A DNA stretch of 64,000 nucleotides. Source: Pseudomonas sp. RIT-PI-S. Its GTDB lineage: Bacteria > Pseudomonadota > Gammaproteobacteria > Pseudomonadales > Pseudomonadaceae. The notes below the pieces were generated by a model. The model searched no databases. It was given only the letters and a program-made list of their open reading frames with translations, and had not been told where the DNA came from. Location of the stretch: contig NZ_JANZKJ010000003.1 of assembly GCF_025642975.1 (NCBI RefSeq), positions 186,001 through 250,000 on the forward strand, in the 5' to 3' direction. Positions 36,392 through 46,085 of the stretch are shown piece by piece; position 1 is the first letter of the stretch; every line of letters starts with the position of its first letter. A program made the translations under genes and the position numbers.

Positions 36392-38734
36392 GTGACTACC
36401 CGACTCAAGGCCGAGACAGCCCCCGCCTCCCCTGCGCGTTACAAGCCCTACACTGGCCCAGCCGCTGGCTGGGGCGCGCTACAAAGCGTGACGCGTTTCT
36501 GGCTGGGCAGCGGTAATGCCTTGAAGAACATTCGCGCCTTGCTCAAGACCAACCAGAACGGCGGCTTCGATTGCCCGGGCTGCGCTTGGGGCGAGTCGCC
36601 AGAAGACGGCATGGTGAAGTTTTGCGAAAACGGCGCCAAGGCCGTCAACTGGGAGGCGACCAAGCGCCGGGTAGACGCCGCCTTTTTCGCCCGCCATAGC
36701 GTGCGCTCGCTGCTTGAGCAGAGCGATTACTGGCTTGAGTACCAAGGGCGATTGACCGAGCCCATGGTGTATGACCCCGAAACCGACCGCTACAAACCCA
36801 TCGCCTGGGACGATGCCTTCGCCCTGATCGCCAGCCATCTGAACAGCCTCGAAAGCCCCGATCAGGCTGAGTTCTACACCTCTGGCCGTGCCAGTAACGA
36901 AGCGGCCTACCTCTACCAGCTGTTCGTGCGGGCCTTCGGGACCAACAACTTCCCCGACTGCTCCAACATGTGCCACGAAGCCAGTGGCGTGGCTTTGTCG
37001 CAAAGCGTGGGGGTGGGCAAAGGCACGGTGACATTCGAGGACTTCGAGCACGCTGATGCGATTTTTGTGTGGGGCCAGAACCCTGGCACCAACCATCCGC
37101 GCATGCTCGAGCCTTTGCGCGAGGCTGTGGAGCGAGGCGCGCAGGTGGTGTGTGTCAACCCGCTCAAGGAGCGCGGCCTGGAGCGTTTCCAGCACCCGCA
37201 ACATCCGCTGGAAATGCTCACCAACGGTGACCGCCCGACCAACACCGCTTACTTCCGCCCGGCGTTGGGTGGCGACATGGCCATCGCTCGCGGCATGGCC
37301 AAGTTCCTGCTGCAGTGGGAGCGAGATGCCCAGGCCAGCGGCGGCCCAGCGGTGTTCGACCATGAGTTCATCAACGCCCACACCGCCGAGGTCCATGAGT
37401 ACCTGGCTATGGTGGATGCCACCAGCTGGGAGCAGATCGTAGAGCAGTCCGGCCTGCCCTTGGTGGAGGTGGAGCGCGCCGCGCGTATGTACGCCAAAGG
37501 CACCAAGGTGATTATGTGCTGGGCCATGGGCATTACCCAGCACCGCCATTCGGTACCTACCATCCAGGAGCTGGCCAACCTGATGCTGCTGCGCGGCAAT
37601 ATCGGCCGCCCAGGCGCCGGGCTCTGTCCTGTGCGGGGCCATAGCAACGTTCAGGGTGACCGGACCATGGGCATCAACGAACGCCCGCCGGTGTTCCTGC
37701 TCGATGCCATGGAAAAGCGCTTCGGCTTTTCGGTGCCGCGCCAGCAGGGGCACAACACCGTGGAGGCCATACACGCCATGCTCGACGGGCGTGCCAAGGT
37801 GTTCATCGGCCTGGGTGGCAACTTTGCCCAAGCCACGCCGGATACCCCGCGGACCGCCGAAGCGCTGCGCAATTGCCAGCTGACCGTGCACATCAGTACC
37901 AAGCTCAACCGCAGCCATCTGATCCACGGCGAACAGGCACTGATCCTGCCCTGCCTCGGCCGCACCGATATCGACCGCCAGGCAGAGGGGCCGCAAGCGG
38001 TGACCGTAGAGGATTCGTTCTCCATGGTTCACGCCTCCTTCGGTCAGCTGCAACCGCTGTCGCCCCTGATGCGCTCCGAGCCGGCGATCATCGCTGGTAT
38101 CGCTCATGCAACGCTGGGCCCGCGGCCCGTGGACTGGCACTGGCTGATCGCTGATTATCGGCGCGTGCGCGAGCTGATTGCCGACACCATTCCAGGCTTC
38201 ACCGACTTCAACACCCGGCTAGACCACCCCGGCGGCTTTTATCTGGGAAACACGGCCGCAGCCCGGCGCTGGAACACTGCGAGTGGCCGCGCCAATTTCA
38301 AGGCCAACGCGCTCCCGGCCGACCTGCTCCACGACAAAGTGCACGCGGCTGGTGCGGCACCGGATCTGATCCTGCAAACCATGCGCTCCCACGACCAGTA
38401 CAACACCACCATCTACAGCCTGGACGACCGCTACCGGGGTGTGCGCGGGCAGCGCGAGGTGGTGTTCGCGAACGAAGCAGACATCATCCGCCTGGGCTAT
38501 CAGCCGGGGCAGAAGGTGGACATGGTGTCGGTCTGGGCAGATGGGCGCGAGCGGCGGGTGAGCGGGTTCACCTTGCTGCCGTTCGATATCCCGGCGGGTC
38601 AGGCGGCGGCCTATTATCCCGAAACCAACCCGCTGGTTCCGCTGGAAAGCGTGGGCGACGGCAGCCATACCCCTACTTCGAAGTTCGTGGCTATACGCTT
38701 CGAGCGTGCCCGCGAAAGCGCGCGTATTCTCTGA
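36392..38734 (+). CDS. FdhF/YdeP-family molybdopterin oxidoreductase
   Basis: A 780-residue cytoplasmic Mo-bis-MGD enzyme of the FdhF/YdeP group (E. coli YdeP is linked to acid resistance). An N-terminal Cys cluster, C61-x2-C64...C78 (FDCPGCAWG, VKFCENG), may hold an Fe-S centre. C194 in SNMCHEASG sits where formate dehydrogenase H has its Mo-ligating selenocysteine. VWGQNPGTNHPRM and the C-terminal ILQTMRSHDQYNTTIY are cofactor-binding motifs. The start is a GTG at 36392, 2 nt past the fdhD stop. The coupling with fdhD argues for a formate dehydrogenase-like role, but the substrate is unproven. Confidence 0.88.
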   Translation: MTTRLKAETAPASPARYKPYTGPAAGWGALQSVTRFWLGSGNALKNIRALLKTNQNGGFDCPGCAWGESPEDGMVKFCENGAKAVNWEATKRRVDAAFFARHSVRSLLEQSDYWLEYQGRLTEPMVYDPETDRYKPIAWDDAFALIASHLNSLESPDQAEFYTSGRASNEAAYLYQLFVRAFGTNNFPDCSNMCHEASGVALSQSVGVGKGTVTFEDFEHADAIFVWGQNPGTNHPRMLEPLREAVERGAQVVCVNPLKERGLERFQHPQHPLEMLTNGDRPTNTAYFRPALGGDMAIARGMAKFLLQWERDAQASGGPAVFDHEFINAHTAEVHEYLAMVDATSWEQIVEQSGLPLVEVERAARMYAKGTKVIMCWAMGITQHRHSVPTIQELANLMLLRGNIGRPGAGLCPVRGHSNVQGDRTMGINERPPVFLLDAMEKRFGFSVPRQQGHNTVEAIHAMLDGRAKVFIGLGGNFAQATPDTPRTAEALRNCQLTVHISTKLNRSHLIHGEQALILPCLGRTDIDRQAEGPQAVTVEDSFSMVHASFGQLQPLSPLMRSEPAIIAGIAHATLGPRPVDWHWLIADYRRVRELIADTIPGFTDFNTRLDHPGGFYLGNTAAARRWNTASGRANFKANALPADLLHDKVHAAGAAPDLILQTMRSHDQYNTTIYSLDDRYRGVRGQREVVFANEADIIRLGYQPGQKVDMVSVWADGRERRVSGFTLLPFDIPAGQAAAYYPETNPLVPLESVGDGSHTPTSKFVAIRFERARESARIL

Positions 38735-38751
38735 CCCTGCACGCTTCGGTG

Positions 38752-38782
38752 AAGCGGGCCGGATAGGTTCCGACCCGCTTTT
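38752..38782 (+). terminator. Probable terminator after the molybdoenzyme gene
   Basis: Stem AAGCGGG (38752-38758) / CCCGCTT (38774-38780) with a 15-nt loop, followed by TTTTCC. It lies about 18 nt past the stop. Confidence 0.6.
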
Positions 38783-38913
38783 CCTTCTCAAGTTTCATAG
38801 TTAAAACAATAAGTTAGCTATTTGTGACGAAGTCGTGCGATTGATCGGTTTTCGGTTGTAAGCCAGGGCTCGCCGCAGCAGGATCGCGCCGTCCTAAGCC
38901 TGAGATTCCTTAC

Positions 38914-39375
38914 ATGAAGCTTGCCTCCGTTATTGCGTTGTCCCTCAGCCTGGTCAGCGGCGCGGCGTTTGCCGGCGGCACTACCGAAGCTGGCGTTGGA
39001 GGCGCCTTGGGTGGGGTTCTGGGTTCGGTGGTTGGCCAACAGCTAGGTGGCAGCACCGGCTCAGCCATCGGCGCTGGCCTAGGCGGCGCGGCCGGGAGTG
39101 CCGTGGGCGCCGACAAGCACAGCCGTGGCCAAGCGGCCATTGGCGGCGCCTTGGGCGCAGCCGGCGGTAACGTGATCGGCCGCAGCGTAGGGGGCAGCAC
39201 CGGCAGCCTGATCGGCGCCGCGGCGGGGGGTGGCGCCGGAGGTGCCCTTGGCAACTATATGGGCGCGGACGACGACCATGAGCGTGGCGGCAATTACCGT
39301 GGCCGCGCCGACCGCCGCTGGGAACACGACCATGGGCGGCATTACGGGCATCGCAAGCACTGGCGCCATCGCTAA
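38914..39375 (+). CDS. Secreted glycine-zipper protein
   Basis: A 153-residue protein with a signal peptide (MKLASVIALSLSLVSGAAFA). It is followed by about 90 residues of repeated GxxxG/AxxxG glycine-zipper helices (VGGALGGVLGSVVGQQLGG, IGGALGAAGG) and a hydrophilic His/Arg/Asp-rich tail ending HYGHRKHWRHR. Such proteins usually sit in or at the envelope, often alongside outer-membrane lipoproteins. It has no lipobox Cys. The His-rich tail could bind metal. The precise role is unknown. Confidence 0.82.
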   Translation: MKLASVIALSLSLVSGAAFAGGTTEAGVGGALGGVLGSVVGQQLGGSTGSAIGAGLGGAAGSAVGADKHSRGQAAIGGALGAAGGNVIGRSVGGSTGSLIGAAAGGGAGGALGNYMGADDDHERGGNYRGRADRRWEHDHGRHYGHRKHWRHR

Positions 39376-39559
39376 GCCGCTCTGCACCCCGGGCGGCTTG
39401 CGCCGCCCTTCCTGCTCGGATCCATTCCGACCAAATGCTCGCGCCCCCTCTGTTCATTTTCTGAAGTCACGTTTACTCTGCCGCGCAAATGTAACAGCAT
39501 TGCGACATCATCCTGCTCGATAGCCAGCGCAGTGGTGTCGGCACGCCAGGAAACCCGCG

Positions 39560-40306
39560 ATGACTTCAGCCAATGACGACGGCCTCACTCACTTCCAGCG
39601 CCTGGACCCCAGCCAGATAGACGTGGTGCTGGGGAGCGCGCGCTCGGCCCGCCCTGCACCGCCTGCGCGTGAAGGGCGGGGTACCGTATGGTTGTTGGCA
39701 GTGGTGGCGATTGCGATCGCCGGCTGGGGGTTGAGTAACCGCGGCGGTGCGGGTGACGTAGCAGCCGTGGCTGCAACGAACCCACCTACGCCGGTGGTGA
39801 CTGAGCCCGAGGTCCGTCCAGTAGCGGTAGTGAATACCGCCGTCGCCAATCAAGTGGTCAACCAGGCGACCGTAGTGATCATCAATGCCCCCGCCAGGGC
39901 GGGGTCGCCTAAAGCGGCCGCGCCTACCGAGCAGGCTGCCCCGCCAACAACCCCACAGGGCTTGGTGTCCGCGCAATATCTGGCTCAGTTCAAAGCTGGA
40001 GCCAACAGACCCGCGGCGACCGCTCCGCGGCAGGTACAGATTGCATCTGTCACTATCCGCGAGTGGGACGGCCCGAACCGTTATGTCGCCCGCTGGCGGA
40101 TCGAAGATAACGAGATCGACCAGAACTCAGTGTGCTTCAACTTTCCGGACGACAGCATCGAGCATCGCGAATGCCGCCGCGCCGCCCAGCAGTACTTCCG
40201 CGATCAGTGTAAAGACTGGACCCGCCGCGCTGAAAAGGCCCACGATCGCGAAACCCGCGATGCACGCAGCCAGTTTTGTGCCGTCGCGCAGGGCTTTGCG
40301 CCCTAA
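39560..40306 (+). CDS. Hypothetical single-span membrane protein
   Basis: A 248-residue protein with a hydrophilic N-terminus, one membrane span (TVWLLAVVAIAIAGWGL, about 42-58), a long Pro/Ala/Val-rich linker, and a C-terminal globular part. That part has three Cys (SVCFNF, HRECRR, RDQCKDW) and the motif REWDGPNRYVARWRI. It is probably anchored in the inner membrane with the C-terminus in the periplasm, where the Cys could form disulfides. No family is recognised. It is convergent with pckA and shares its terminator. Confidence 0.65.
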   Translation: MTSANDDGLTHFQRLDPSQIDVVLGSARSARPAPPAREGRGTVWLLAVVAIAIAGWGLSNRGGAGDVAAVAATNPPTPVVTEPEVRPVAVVNTAVANQVVNQATVVIINAPARAGSPKAAAPTEQAAPPTTPQGLVSAQYLAQFKAGANRPAATAPRQVQIASVTIREWDGPNRYVARWRIEDNEIDQNSVCFNFPDDSIEHRECRRAAQQYFRDQCKDWTRRAEKAHDRETRDARSQFCAVAQGFAP

Positions 40307-40373
40307 AGGGCCGTGTAGGACCGGGCGGCAGCTCGCAAATATCGGTTGCCCCCGTTCGCAACACCCTCCAAAA

Positions 40374-40402
40374 AAAACCCCGCACACAGGCGGGGTTTTT
40401 CG
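40374..40402. terminator. Bidirectional terminator between the 248-aa gene and pckA
   Basis: Stem AACCCCGC / GCGGGGTT (40376-40383 and 40390-40397) with a 6-nt loop, A-run on the left and T-run on the right. It should work for both converging genes. Confidence 0.9.
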
Positions 40403-40416
40403 TTACGCCGGGCTAA

Positions 40417-41961
40417 TTACAGCTGAGGACCGGCGGCACGGATAGCGTCGGAAACTTCGAATTTCTTGAAGTTTTCCACGAAGAGCGCGGCGAGGCCTTT
40501 CGCGGCTTCGTCGTAAGCTGCCGGGTCAGCCCACGTGGTGCGCGGCTTGAGCAGGCCGGTGTCAACACCGGGAACGGCTTTTGGCACGTCCAGGTTGATG
40601 ATGTCCAGATGCTCGGTTTCAGCGCCAACCAACGCGCCGCTTTGAATAGCAGCAATCACGCCACGAGTAGTGGGGATGTTGAAACGCTTGCCCACGCCGT
40701 AGCCACCGCCGGTCCAGCCGGTGTTAACCAGGTATACCTTGGAACCGAAGGCACGGATGCGCTTGATCAGCAGCTCAGCGTAAACGCCAGCCGGGCGCGG
40801 GAAGAACGGCGCACCGAAACAGGTGGAGAAGGTCGACTTGATGCCGGCACCGGAACCCATTTCAGTGGAGCCAACCAGTGCGGTATAGCCGGACAGGAAG
40901 TGGTAAGCGGCCTGTTCTTCGTTGAGGATCGACACTGGCGGCAGCACACCGGTCAGGTCGCAGGTCAGGAAGATAACGGCATTGGGCTCGCCACCGAGGT
41001 TCTTCGGTGCGATCTTGTCGATGAGTTCGCGAGGATAAGCCGCACGGCTGTTCTGGGTCAGGCTATCGTCGGTGTAGTCCGGTAGGCGGGTTTCCGGGTT
41101 CAGCACCACGTTTTCCAGCACCGCGCCGAACTGGATGGCTTTCCAGATCACCGGCTCGTTCTTCTGGGTCAGGTCGATGCACTTCGCGTAGCAGCCACCT
41201 TCGATATTGAAGACTACGCCTTCGCCCCAACCGTGTTCGTCGTCGCCGATCAAGTAGCGGCTTTCATCCGCCGAGAGGGTGGTCTTGCCGGTGCCGGACA
41301 GGCCGAAGAACAGGGTAACGTCGCCATCCTCGCCCATGTTCGCCGCGCAGTGCATCGGCAGAACGTCAGCGGCCGGCAGCAGGAAGTTCTGTACGGAGAA
41401 CATGGCCTTTTTCATCTCGCCGGCGTAACGCATGCCAGCGATCAGGACCTTCTTGGCGGCGAAGTTGATGATCACACAGCCGTCGGAGTTGGTGCCGTCA
41501 CGCTCTGGTTCACAGGTGAACCAAGGAGCGTTGAGTACCTGCCATTCTTGCCGGGAGGCAGGGTTGTACTGCTCCGGGTTGATGAACAGGCAACGGCCGA
41601 ACAGGTTGTGCCAGGCAGTTTCGGTGGTCATCTTCACGGCCAGGTAGTGGCTGGCGTCGGAGCCTACGTGAACATGGGAAACGAAGTGATCGCGCTCGGC
41701 AACGTAGGCGCTGACACGATCCCACAAGGCGTCGAACTTGTCCGCCGCAAACTTGCGGTTGATCGGGCCCCAGGCAATGTCGTCCTGGCTGGACGGCTCT
41801 TCCACGATGAAGCGGTCGACTGGCGAACGGCCGGTGCGGTGCCCGGTTTTCACGACCAGCGAGCCATTGGCGGCAAGCTCACCTTCACCGCGACGGATGG
41901 CCTCTTCGACCAGTTGAGCGATGCTGATATCGGTATACACGGCGTTTTTGGCTTGCGTCAT
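40417..41961 (-). CDS. pckA: Phosphoenolpyruvate carboxykinase (ATP)
   Basis: A 514-residue gluconeogenic enzyme converting oxaloacetate to phosphoenolpyruvate, central to growth on organic acids. The P-loop [12 protein letters not shown] and the following [16 protein letters not shown] (metal-binding Asp) are intact, as is [13 protein letters not shown]. The start at 41961 ([11 protein letters not shown]) matches homologues; the open frame extends 12 codons further but without support. An 8-bp inverted repeat lies 42-68 nt upstream of the start. Confidence 0.97.
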   Translation of the reverse strand: MTQAKNAVYTDISIAQLVEEAIRRGEGELAANGSLVVKTGHRTGRSPVDRFIVEEPSSQDDIAWGPINRKFAADKFDALWDRVSAYVAERDHFVSHVHVGSDASHYLAVKMTTETAWHNLFGRCLFINPEQYNPASRQEWQVLNAPWFTCEPERDGTNSDGCVIINFAAKKVLIAGMRYAGEMKKAMFSVQNFLLPAADVLPMHCAANMGEDGDVTLFFGLSGTGKTTLSADESRYLIGDDEHGWGEGVVFNIEGGCYAKCIDLTQKNEPVIWKAIQFGAVLENVVLNPETRLPDYTDDSLTQNSRAAYPRELIDKIAPKNLGGEPNAVIFLTCDLTGVLPPVSILNEEQAAYHFLSGYTALVGSTEMGSGAGIKSTFSTCFGAPFFPRPAGVYAELLIKRIRAFGSKVYLVNTGWTGGGYGVGKRFNIPTTRGVIAAIQSGALVGAETEHLDIINLDVPKAVPGVDTGLLKPRTTWADPAAYDEAAKGLAALFVENFKKFEVSDAIRAAGPQL

Positions 41962-42002
41962 GAGAATCCCCGTCGGCGATTTAGCCGAGTGCTCCAAACG
42001 TT

Positions 42003-42029
42003 TGTAGTAGAAAACCGCACCCTACTACA
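42003..42029 (-). promoter_or_regulatory. Inverted repeat in the pckA leader/promoter
   Basis: TGTAGTAG (42003-42010) and CTACTACA (42022-42029), perfect 8-bp arms with an 11-nt spacer, just upstream of pckA. It could be an operator for a carbon-metabolism regulator or an RNA hairpin near the 5' end of the transcript. Confidence 0.4.
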
Positions 42030-42138
42030 GCTAAAAAGTGGCCGGATTATGCCTAGAACCGAGGGAAAAGAGTAGCTCTCTCCGCTCGAAACGGCGCTAT
42101 TCCGGCGCTTGCAGCCTTATTTACGTTGCTGAAACTGT

Positions 42139-43041
42139 TCAGTGACGGCTATCTGACGGTGCATCGACTCCACCGCCCGCAAAGAGTTGCGCAACATCTG
42201 CGGCGTCGAACAGGTAGCGCTGGTTACAGAACTGGCAATCGATTTCCACGGTGCCGCCTTCTTCCTTGAGCAACGCTTGTGCGTCGTCCTCGCCGAGGCT
42301 GATCAACGCCCGCGCCGAGCGCTCCCGCGAGCAACTGCACTGGAACTCCACCGGCTGCCGATCGAAAAGCCGCACCTGCTCCTCGTGATAGAGGCGGTGC
42401 AGGATCGTCTCGTTGTCCAGGCTCAGCAATTCTTGCGTGCTCAAGGTACCGGCCAGCGCCAGCAAATGCTGCCAGTTATCGTCACGTTCTTGTGGATCCT
42501 TGCGTTTTTCCGCAGGCAACTGCTGCAGCAACATGCCCCGTGCCCGGTGGCCGTCCGCCTCGAGCCGGAAACGAGTACCCAATTGCTCCGACAGGGCAAA
42601 GTAGTTCGAGAAGCACGCCGAGAGATTTTCCCCATCAAGCGAAACGATGCCCTGGTACCGCTGCCCCTGGGTGGGGTCAATGGTCATTGCCAGAGTGCCA
42701 TTGGGCATCAGCGCCTGCAAGCCGTCTTCCGCACCGATCAGCGCTTGGTCGTAGCGGGCGAGCCCACGCACTTGCAGCGTGTTGGAGCACTCGACCATCA
42801 GCAGGGGAATAGGCCCGTCGGACCGCGCCTGCAGTATCAACAAGCCGTCGAACTTGAGTGTCCCGGCAAGCAACGCGGCAGCGGCGACGAACTCACCTAG
42901 CAACTTCGCCACAGGTGCGGGATAGGGATGCTTAGCCAAGACTTCGGCATAGCTGCGCTCTAGCGAGACCATTTCGCCGCGCACGTCGGCGTCGTCGAAG
43001 ATGAAACGTTGGGTGAAATCATTGTTCGGCAGATCGTGCAT
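42139..43041 (-). CDS. hslO: Redox-regulated chaperone Hsp33
   Basis: A 300-residue cytoplasmic holdase that is switched on by oxidation and prevents aggregation. The zinc-binding C-terminal switch is complete: CSC in EFQCSCSRE and CxxC in IDCQFCNQ. The N-terminal domain has [13 protein letters not shown] and [10 protein letters not shown]. The start at 43041 is where homologues begin ([15 protein letters not shown]). It is divergent from the PAP2 gene, with a shared 106-nt promoter region. Confidence 0.95.
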   Translation of the reverse strand: MHDLPNNDFTQRFIFDDADVRGEMVSLERSYAEVLAKHPYPAPVAKLLGEFVAAAALLAGTLKFDGLLILQARSDGPIPLLMVECSNTLQVRGLARYDQALIGAEDGLQALMPNGTLAMTIDPTQGQRYQGIVSLDGENLSACFSNYFALSEQLGTRFRLEADGHRARGMLLQQLPAEKRKDPQERDDNWQHLLALAGTLSTQELLSLDNETILHRLYHEEQVRLFDRQPVEFQCSCSRERSARALISLGEDDAQALLKEEGGTVEIDCQFCNQRYLFDAADVAQLFAGGGVDAPSDSRH

Positions 43042-43147
43042 AGGTTCGGCTATCACAAAAAGATGACAAAATATGTATCGGCGCTGATAAAAGCCCGACT
43101 CGATGCACCAGCAGGGGTGCGATAGGACGTCGCTGACAGAGGTATAT

Positions 43148-43948
43148 ATGAACAAACCGGCACTGTTCCGGGCAAGCTGGAATCCGCGCGGGCTGCTCCT
43201 GTGCAACTTGATTGCGATTGCGTTGTTGTGCGCTTGGGTATGGCCTGCCGGCCATACGGCCTTCACCGCCTTTGACGAGGCACTGTTCACTCAGCTTAAC
43301 CAGCCCTTGGCGACCAACGTGGGTTGGCGTTATGTATGGACTGTGGGCAGCCTGCGGCCGTTCGACGCACTGGTCGGCCTCATTCTACTGCTGCTGTTGA
43401 TCCGCGGCGACTGGGTATTTAAGGCGGCTCAGGTACGTCAAGCGTTCTGGGGCTTCATCGCCACCTTGGTACTGCTATTGGTGGTGCGTGCGCTGTTTTC
43501 GAAGGTGTGCGACGCGATGGGCTGGCAACATGACAGCCCTACCCTGGTGCTGCCGGGGGCGGTTCACCTGAGCGACTGGTATCCCTACCTAGAGAAGAAA
43601 TGGGAACTCAAGGATCAATCCAGTTCCAGCTTTCCGGGCGACCATGCCTCGGTACTGCTGATCTGGGCCTTTTATATGAGCTATAACAGCCGTCGCGCCG
43701 GCCAGTGGCTGGTGGTGTGGGCTTTAACACTGCTGTTCATGATGCCGCGCCTGGTTGCTGGCGCGCACTGGGGCCAGGATGACTACATCGGCGGCATGAT
43801 CATGGCGCTGTTAGCGCTGGGGTGGTCTTGCTACACGCCCTTTGTGGCACATGCCAGCACCTGGCTCGTGGAGTTGACCAACCCCGTGTTCAACCTGCTT
43901 ACCAAGCTGCCGGGGATTCGCCGCCTGAGCGTGGTCAGCGCCTCGTAG
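43148..43948 (+). CDS. PAP2-family membrane phosphatase
   Basis: A 266-residue inner-membrane protein with about six hydrophobic spans and the PAP2 phosphatase signature. SSFPGDHAS carries the catalytic His on the periplasmic side, and [16 protein letters not shown] is the third motif. Family members dephosphorylate undecaprenyl-diphosphate, lipid A or phosphatidate, and the substrate here is not clear. The start at 43148 begins [15 protein letters not shown]. Confidence 0.85.
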   Translation: MNKPALFRASWNPRGLLLCNLIAIALLCAWVWPAGHTAFTAFDEALFTQLNQPLATNVGWRYVWTVGSLRPFDALVGLILLLLLIRGDWVFKAAQVRQAFWGFIATLVLLLVVRALFSKVCDAMGWQHDSPTLVLPGAVHLSDWYPYLEKKWELKDQSSSSFPGDHASVLLIWAFYMSYNSRRAGQWLVVWALTLLFMMPRLVAGAHWGQDDYIGGMIMALLALGWSCYTPFVAHASTWLVELTNPVFNLLTKLPGIRRLSVVSAS

Positions 43949-43973
43949 AGGCGCGGCTCCCGACCACCGGCCA

Positions 43974-44375
43974 TTACGAACCCTCGGAACGGAACTGGAA
44001 CAGCTGCCGGCGCTGCTTCTTGGTAGGTTTGCCGTCGCTGGCAACACCTAAAGCGCCGGCCTTGCGCAACGCCGCGGCCTGTTCGCGGCGGGCAATGCTC
44101 TGCTCGGTTTCGGCATAAAGCTGCTGGGCTTCGGGGGCACCACGGCGCACGTCTGACAATGCCATCACGACCACTGTCCGCTCGTCGAAGCCGGTCCGCA
44201 ATTGGAACTCGTCGCCGATTTTCGGCTCCTTGCCGGGTTTGCAGCGCTCGCCGCGGCAGTGCACCTTGCCGCTCTCGATAGCCGCCTTGGCTAGGGCGCG
44301 GGTCTTGTAGAACCGCGCAGCCCAGAGCCATTTGTCCAGCCGGACCTTTTCGTCGTGCTCAGCCTGCTGTGCCAC
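43974..44375 (-). CDS. hslR: Heat-shock protein 15 (ribosome-associated, S4 domain)
   Basis: A 133-residue RNA-binding protein. Hsp15 binds 50S subunits carrying stalled nascent chains and helps recycle them. The S4 domain is at the N-terminus (VRLDKWLWAARFYKTRALAKAAIESGKV), and the C-terminal tail is basic (KPTKKQRRQLFQF). It is convergent with the PAP2 gene and divergent from rimB. Confidence 0.93.
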   Translation of the reverse strand: MAQQAEHDEKVRLDKWLWAARFYKTRALAKAAIESGKVHCRGERCKPGKEPKIGDEFQLRTGFDERTVVVMALSDVRRGAPEAQQLYAETEQSIARREQAAALRKAGALGVASDGKPTKKQRRQLFQFRSEGS

Positions 44376-44395
44376 TGCCTGACCTCATTTGGAAA

Positions 44396-44429
44396 CATCC
44401 ATCCACTCTACTACCGTCGCGGATGGATG
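44396..44429. promoter_or_regulatory. Inverted repeat between hslR and rimB
   Basis: CATCCATCC (44396-44404) and GGATGGATG (44421-44429), perfect 9-bp arms with a 16-nt spacer, in the 193-nt divergent region. The position just upstream of hslR suggests an operator or leader hairpin. Confidence 0.4.
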
Positions 44430-44568
44430 CAACGCGCCCTTGCTTTGTTTACAGTGCGGCACAAGCGCAACCGCTGACGCAATCTGCGCGGTGCCGCGGT
44501 CTATGCAAAGGCGGGTCTGTCGTGATGGCCGCCGCTGCGCGTCTGGGTGAATTATTTCGGGCGATTTT

Positions 44569-45054
44569 TTGTTGAAGACTTTCGACCACCTTACCGTCAT
44601 TGGCCTGCGCGAATGGATCGCCCTACCTGAACTAGGCGTAGCGGGGCTGCGCGCCAAAATAGACACTGGCGCCAGCACGTCCAGCCTGCATGCCAGTGAA
44701 ATCGAGCCCTTCGAGCGCAACGGGGAACCTTGGGTGCGCTTCAACGCTCACCTGGGCTCGGTCGTCCAGTTGCGTCATCGGCGCTGCGAAGCGCCGCTGG
44801 TGGCGATGAAAACCATCAAAAGCTCCAACGGCCTAGCGCAAACGCGCTATGTCATAAGCACGTTGCTGGCGCTCGGCGATCGGGTCTGGCAGGTCGAGTT
44901 CACCCTCGCTTGCCGTAGGGCCATGCGCTATCGGCTGTTGCTGGGGTCCAAGGCGCTGATAGACGGCCAGTTGGTAGTGAACCCCGGCAAGACTTACCTG
45001 CAGGACAAACCGCTATCCCCGGCCTCCCTTTCCACTGCCCCAGGTGTTCAATGA
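44569..45054 (+). CDS. rimB: RimB-type retropepsin-like/zinc protease partner of RimK
   Basis: A 161-residue PF05618 protein with the retropepsin-like active-site motif [10 protein letters not shown] and [11 protein letters not shown]. In pseudomonads RimB works with RimK and trims glutamate tails from ribosomal protein S6. The start must be TTG: the frame is closed by a TGA at 44548 and contains only ATT and TTG codons before the conserved [15 protein letters not shown]. The stop overlaps the rimK start by 4 nt, so the two are coupled. Confidence 0.85.
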   Translation: MLKTFDHLTVIGLREWIALPELGVAGLRAKIDTGASTSSLHASEIEPFERNGEPWVRFNAHLGSVVQLRHRRCEAPLVAMKTIKSSNGLAQTRYVISTLLALGDRVWQVEFTLACRRAMRYRLLLGSKALIDGQLVVNPGKTYLQDKPLSPASLSTAPGVQ

Positions 45055-45956
45055 AAATCGCTGTGCTATCGCGCAACCCGCGCCTGTATTCCACCCGCCG
45101 GCTGGTCGAGGCCGGCATCGAGCGCGGTCACGAAGTGGTCGTAGTGGATACGCTCCGGGCGTACATGAACATCGCCAGCCACAAGCCGCAGATTCACTAT
45201 CGGGGCAAGCCGCTAGAGGGCTTCGACGCGGTCATCCCGCGTATCGGTGCCTCTGTAACCTTTTATGGTTGTGCCGTGCTGCGCCAGTTCGAGATGATGG
45301 GCGTGTTCCCGCTCAATGAATCCGTGGCCATCGCTCGCTCGCGGGACAAGCTCCGATCGTTGCAACTACTGTCGCGCAAAGGGGTTGGCCTGCCGGTAAC
45401 CGGCTTTGCGCACTCCCCGGACGATATTCCGGATTTGATCCGCATGGTCAATGGCGCCCCCCTGGTGATCAAGGTACTCGAAGGCACTCAGGGCATTGGT
45501 GTAGTGCTGTGTGAAACGACCAAGGCGGCTGAGTCTGTGATCGAAGCGTTCATGGGCCTGAAGCAGAACATCATGGTGCAGGAATATATTCAGGAAGCCG
45601 GTGGTGCCGATATCCGCTGCTTCGTGGTCGGCGACAGAGTGATCGCCTCGATGAAGCGGCAGGCCAAACCGGGCGAATTCCGCTCCAACCTCCACCGAGG
45701 CGGCAGTGCAAGCCTGATCAAGATCACCCCGGAAGAGCGCATGACAGCCATTCGCGCCGCCAAGGTAATGGGCTTGAGCGTGGCAGGGGTAGATATCCTG
45801 CGTTCCAATCATGGGCCGCTGGTCATGGAGGTCAACTCCTCACCGGGGCTGGAAGGGATCGAGTCCACCACTGGTAAGAACGTCGCCAGCATGATCATCG
45901 AGCATTTGGAAAAAAACGGCGGCCCCAACCTTACGCGCACCAAAGGCAAGGGCTGA
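45051..45956 (+). CDS. rimK: Ribosomal protein S6 glutamate ligase RimK
   Basis: A 301-residue ATP-grasp ligase that adds glutamates to the C-terminus of S6, altering ribosome behaviour and translation output. ATP-grasp motifs include [34 protein letters not shown] and [14 protein letters not shown] at the C-terminus. It is joined to rimB by an ATGA overlap. A weak hairpin (CCGCCA/TGGCGG, 45964-45984) follows the stop. Confidence 0.95.
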   Translation: MKIAVLSRNPRLYSTRRLVEAGIERGHEVVVVDTLRAYMNIASHKPQIHYRGKPLEGFDAVIPRIGASVTFYGCAVLRQFEMMGVFPLNESVAIARSRDKLRSLQLLSRKGVGLPVTGFAHSPDDIPDLIRMVNGAPLVIKVLEGTQGIGVVLCETTKAAESVIEAFMGLKQNIMVQEYIQEAGGADIRCFVVGDRVIASMKRQAKPGEFRSNLHRGGSASLIKITPEERMTAIRAAKVMGLSVAGVDILRSNHGPLVMEVNSSPGLEGIESTTGKNVASMIIEHLEKNGGPNLTRTKGKG

Positions 45957-46085
45957 GGGCCCACCGCCAGGCTTACAGTGGCGGTTAATGCGGCGGAATA
46001 TCTCGCAGGCTAGGCCGTCTGCTGCATCGCTCGCCGTAGCGGCCGGGCTTGGCCCGCAGCGGGCGACACGCCACTCGACATGCCG

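Noticed and set aside
36479..38140. 553-codon open frame on the minus strand
   Set aside because: It lies opposite the molybdoenzyme gene and is explained by GC-rich codon bias; it shows no protein motifs.
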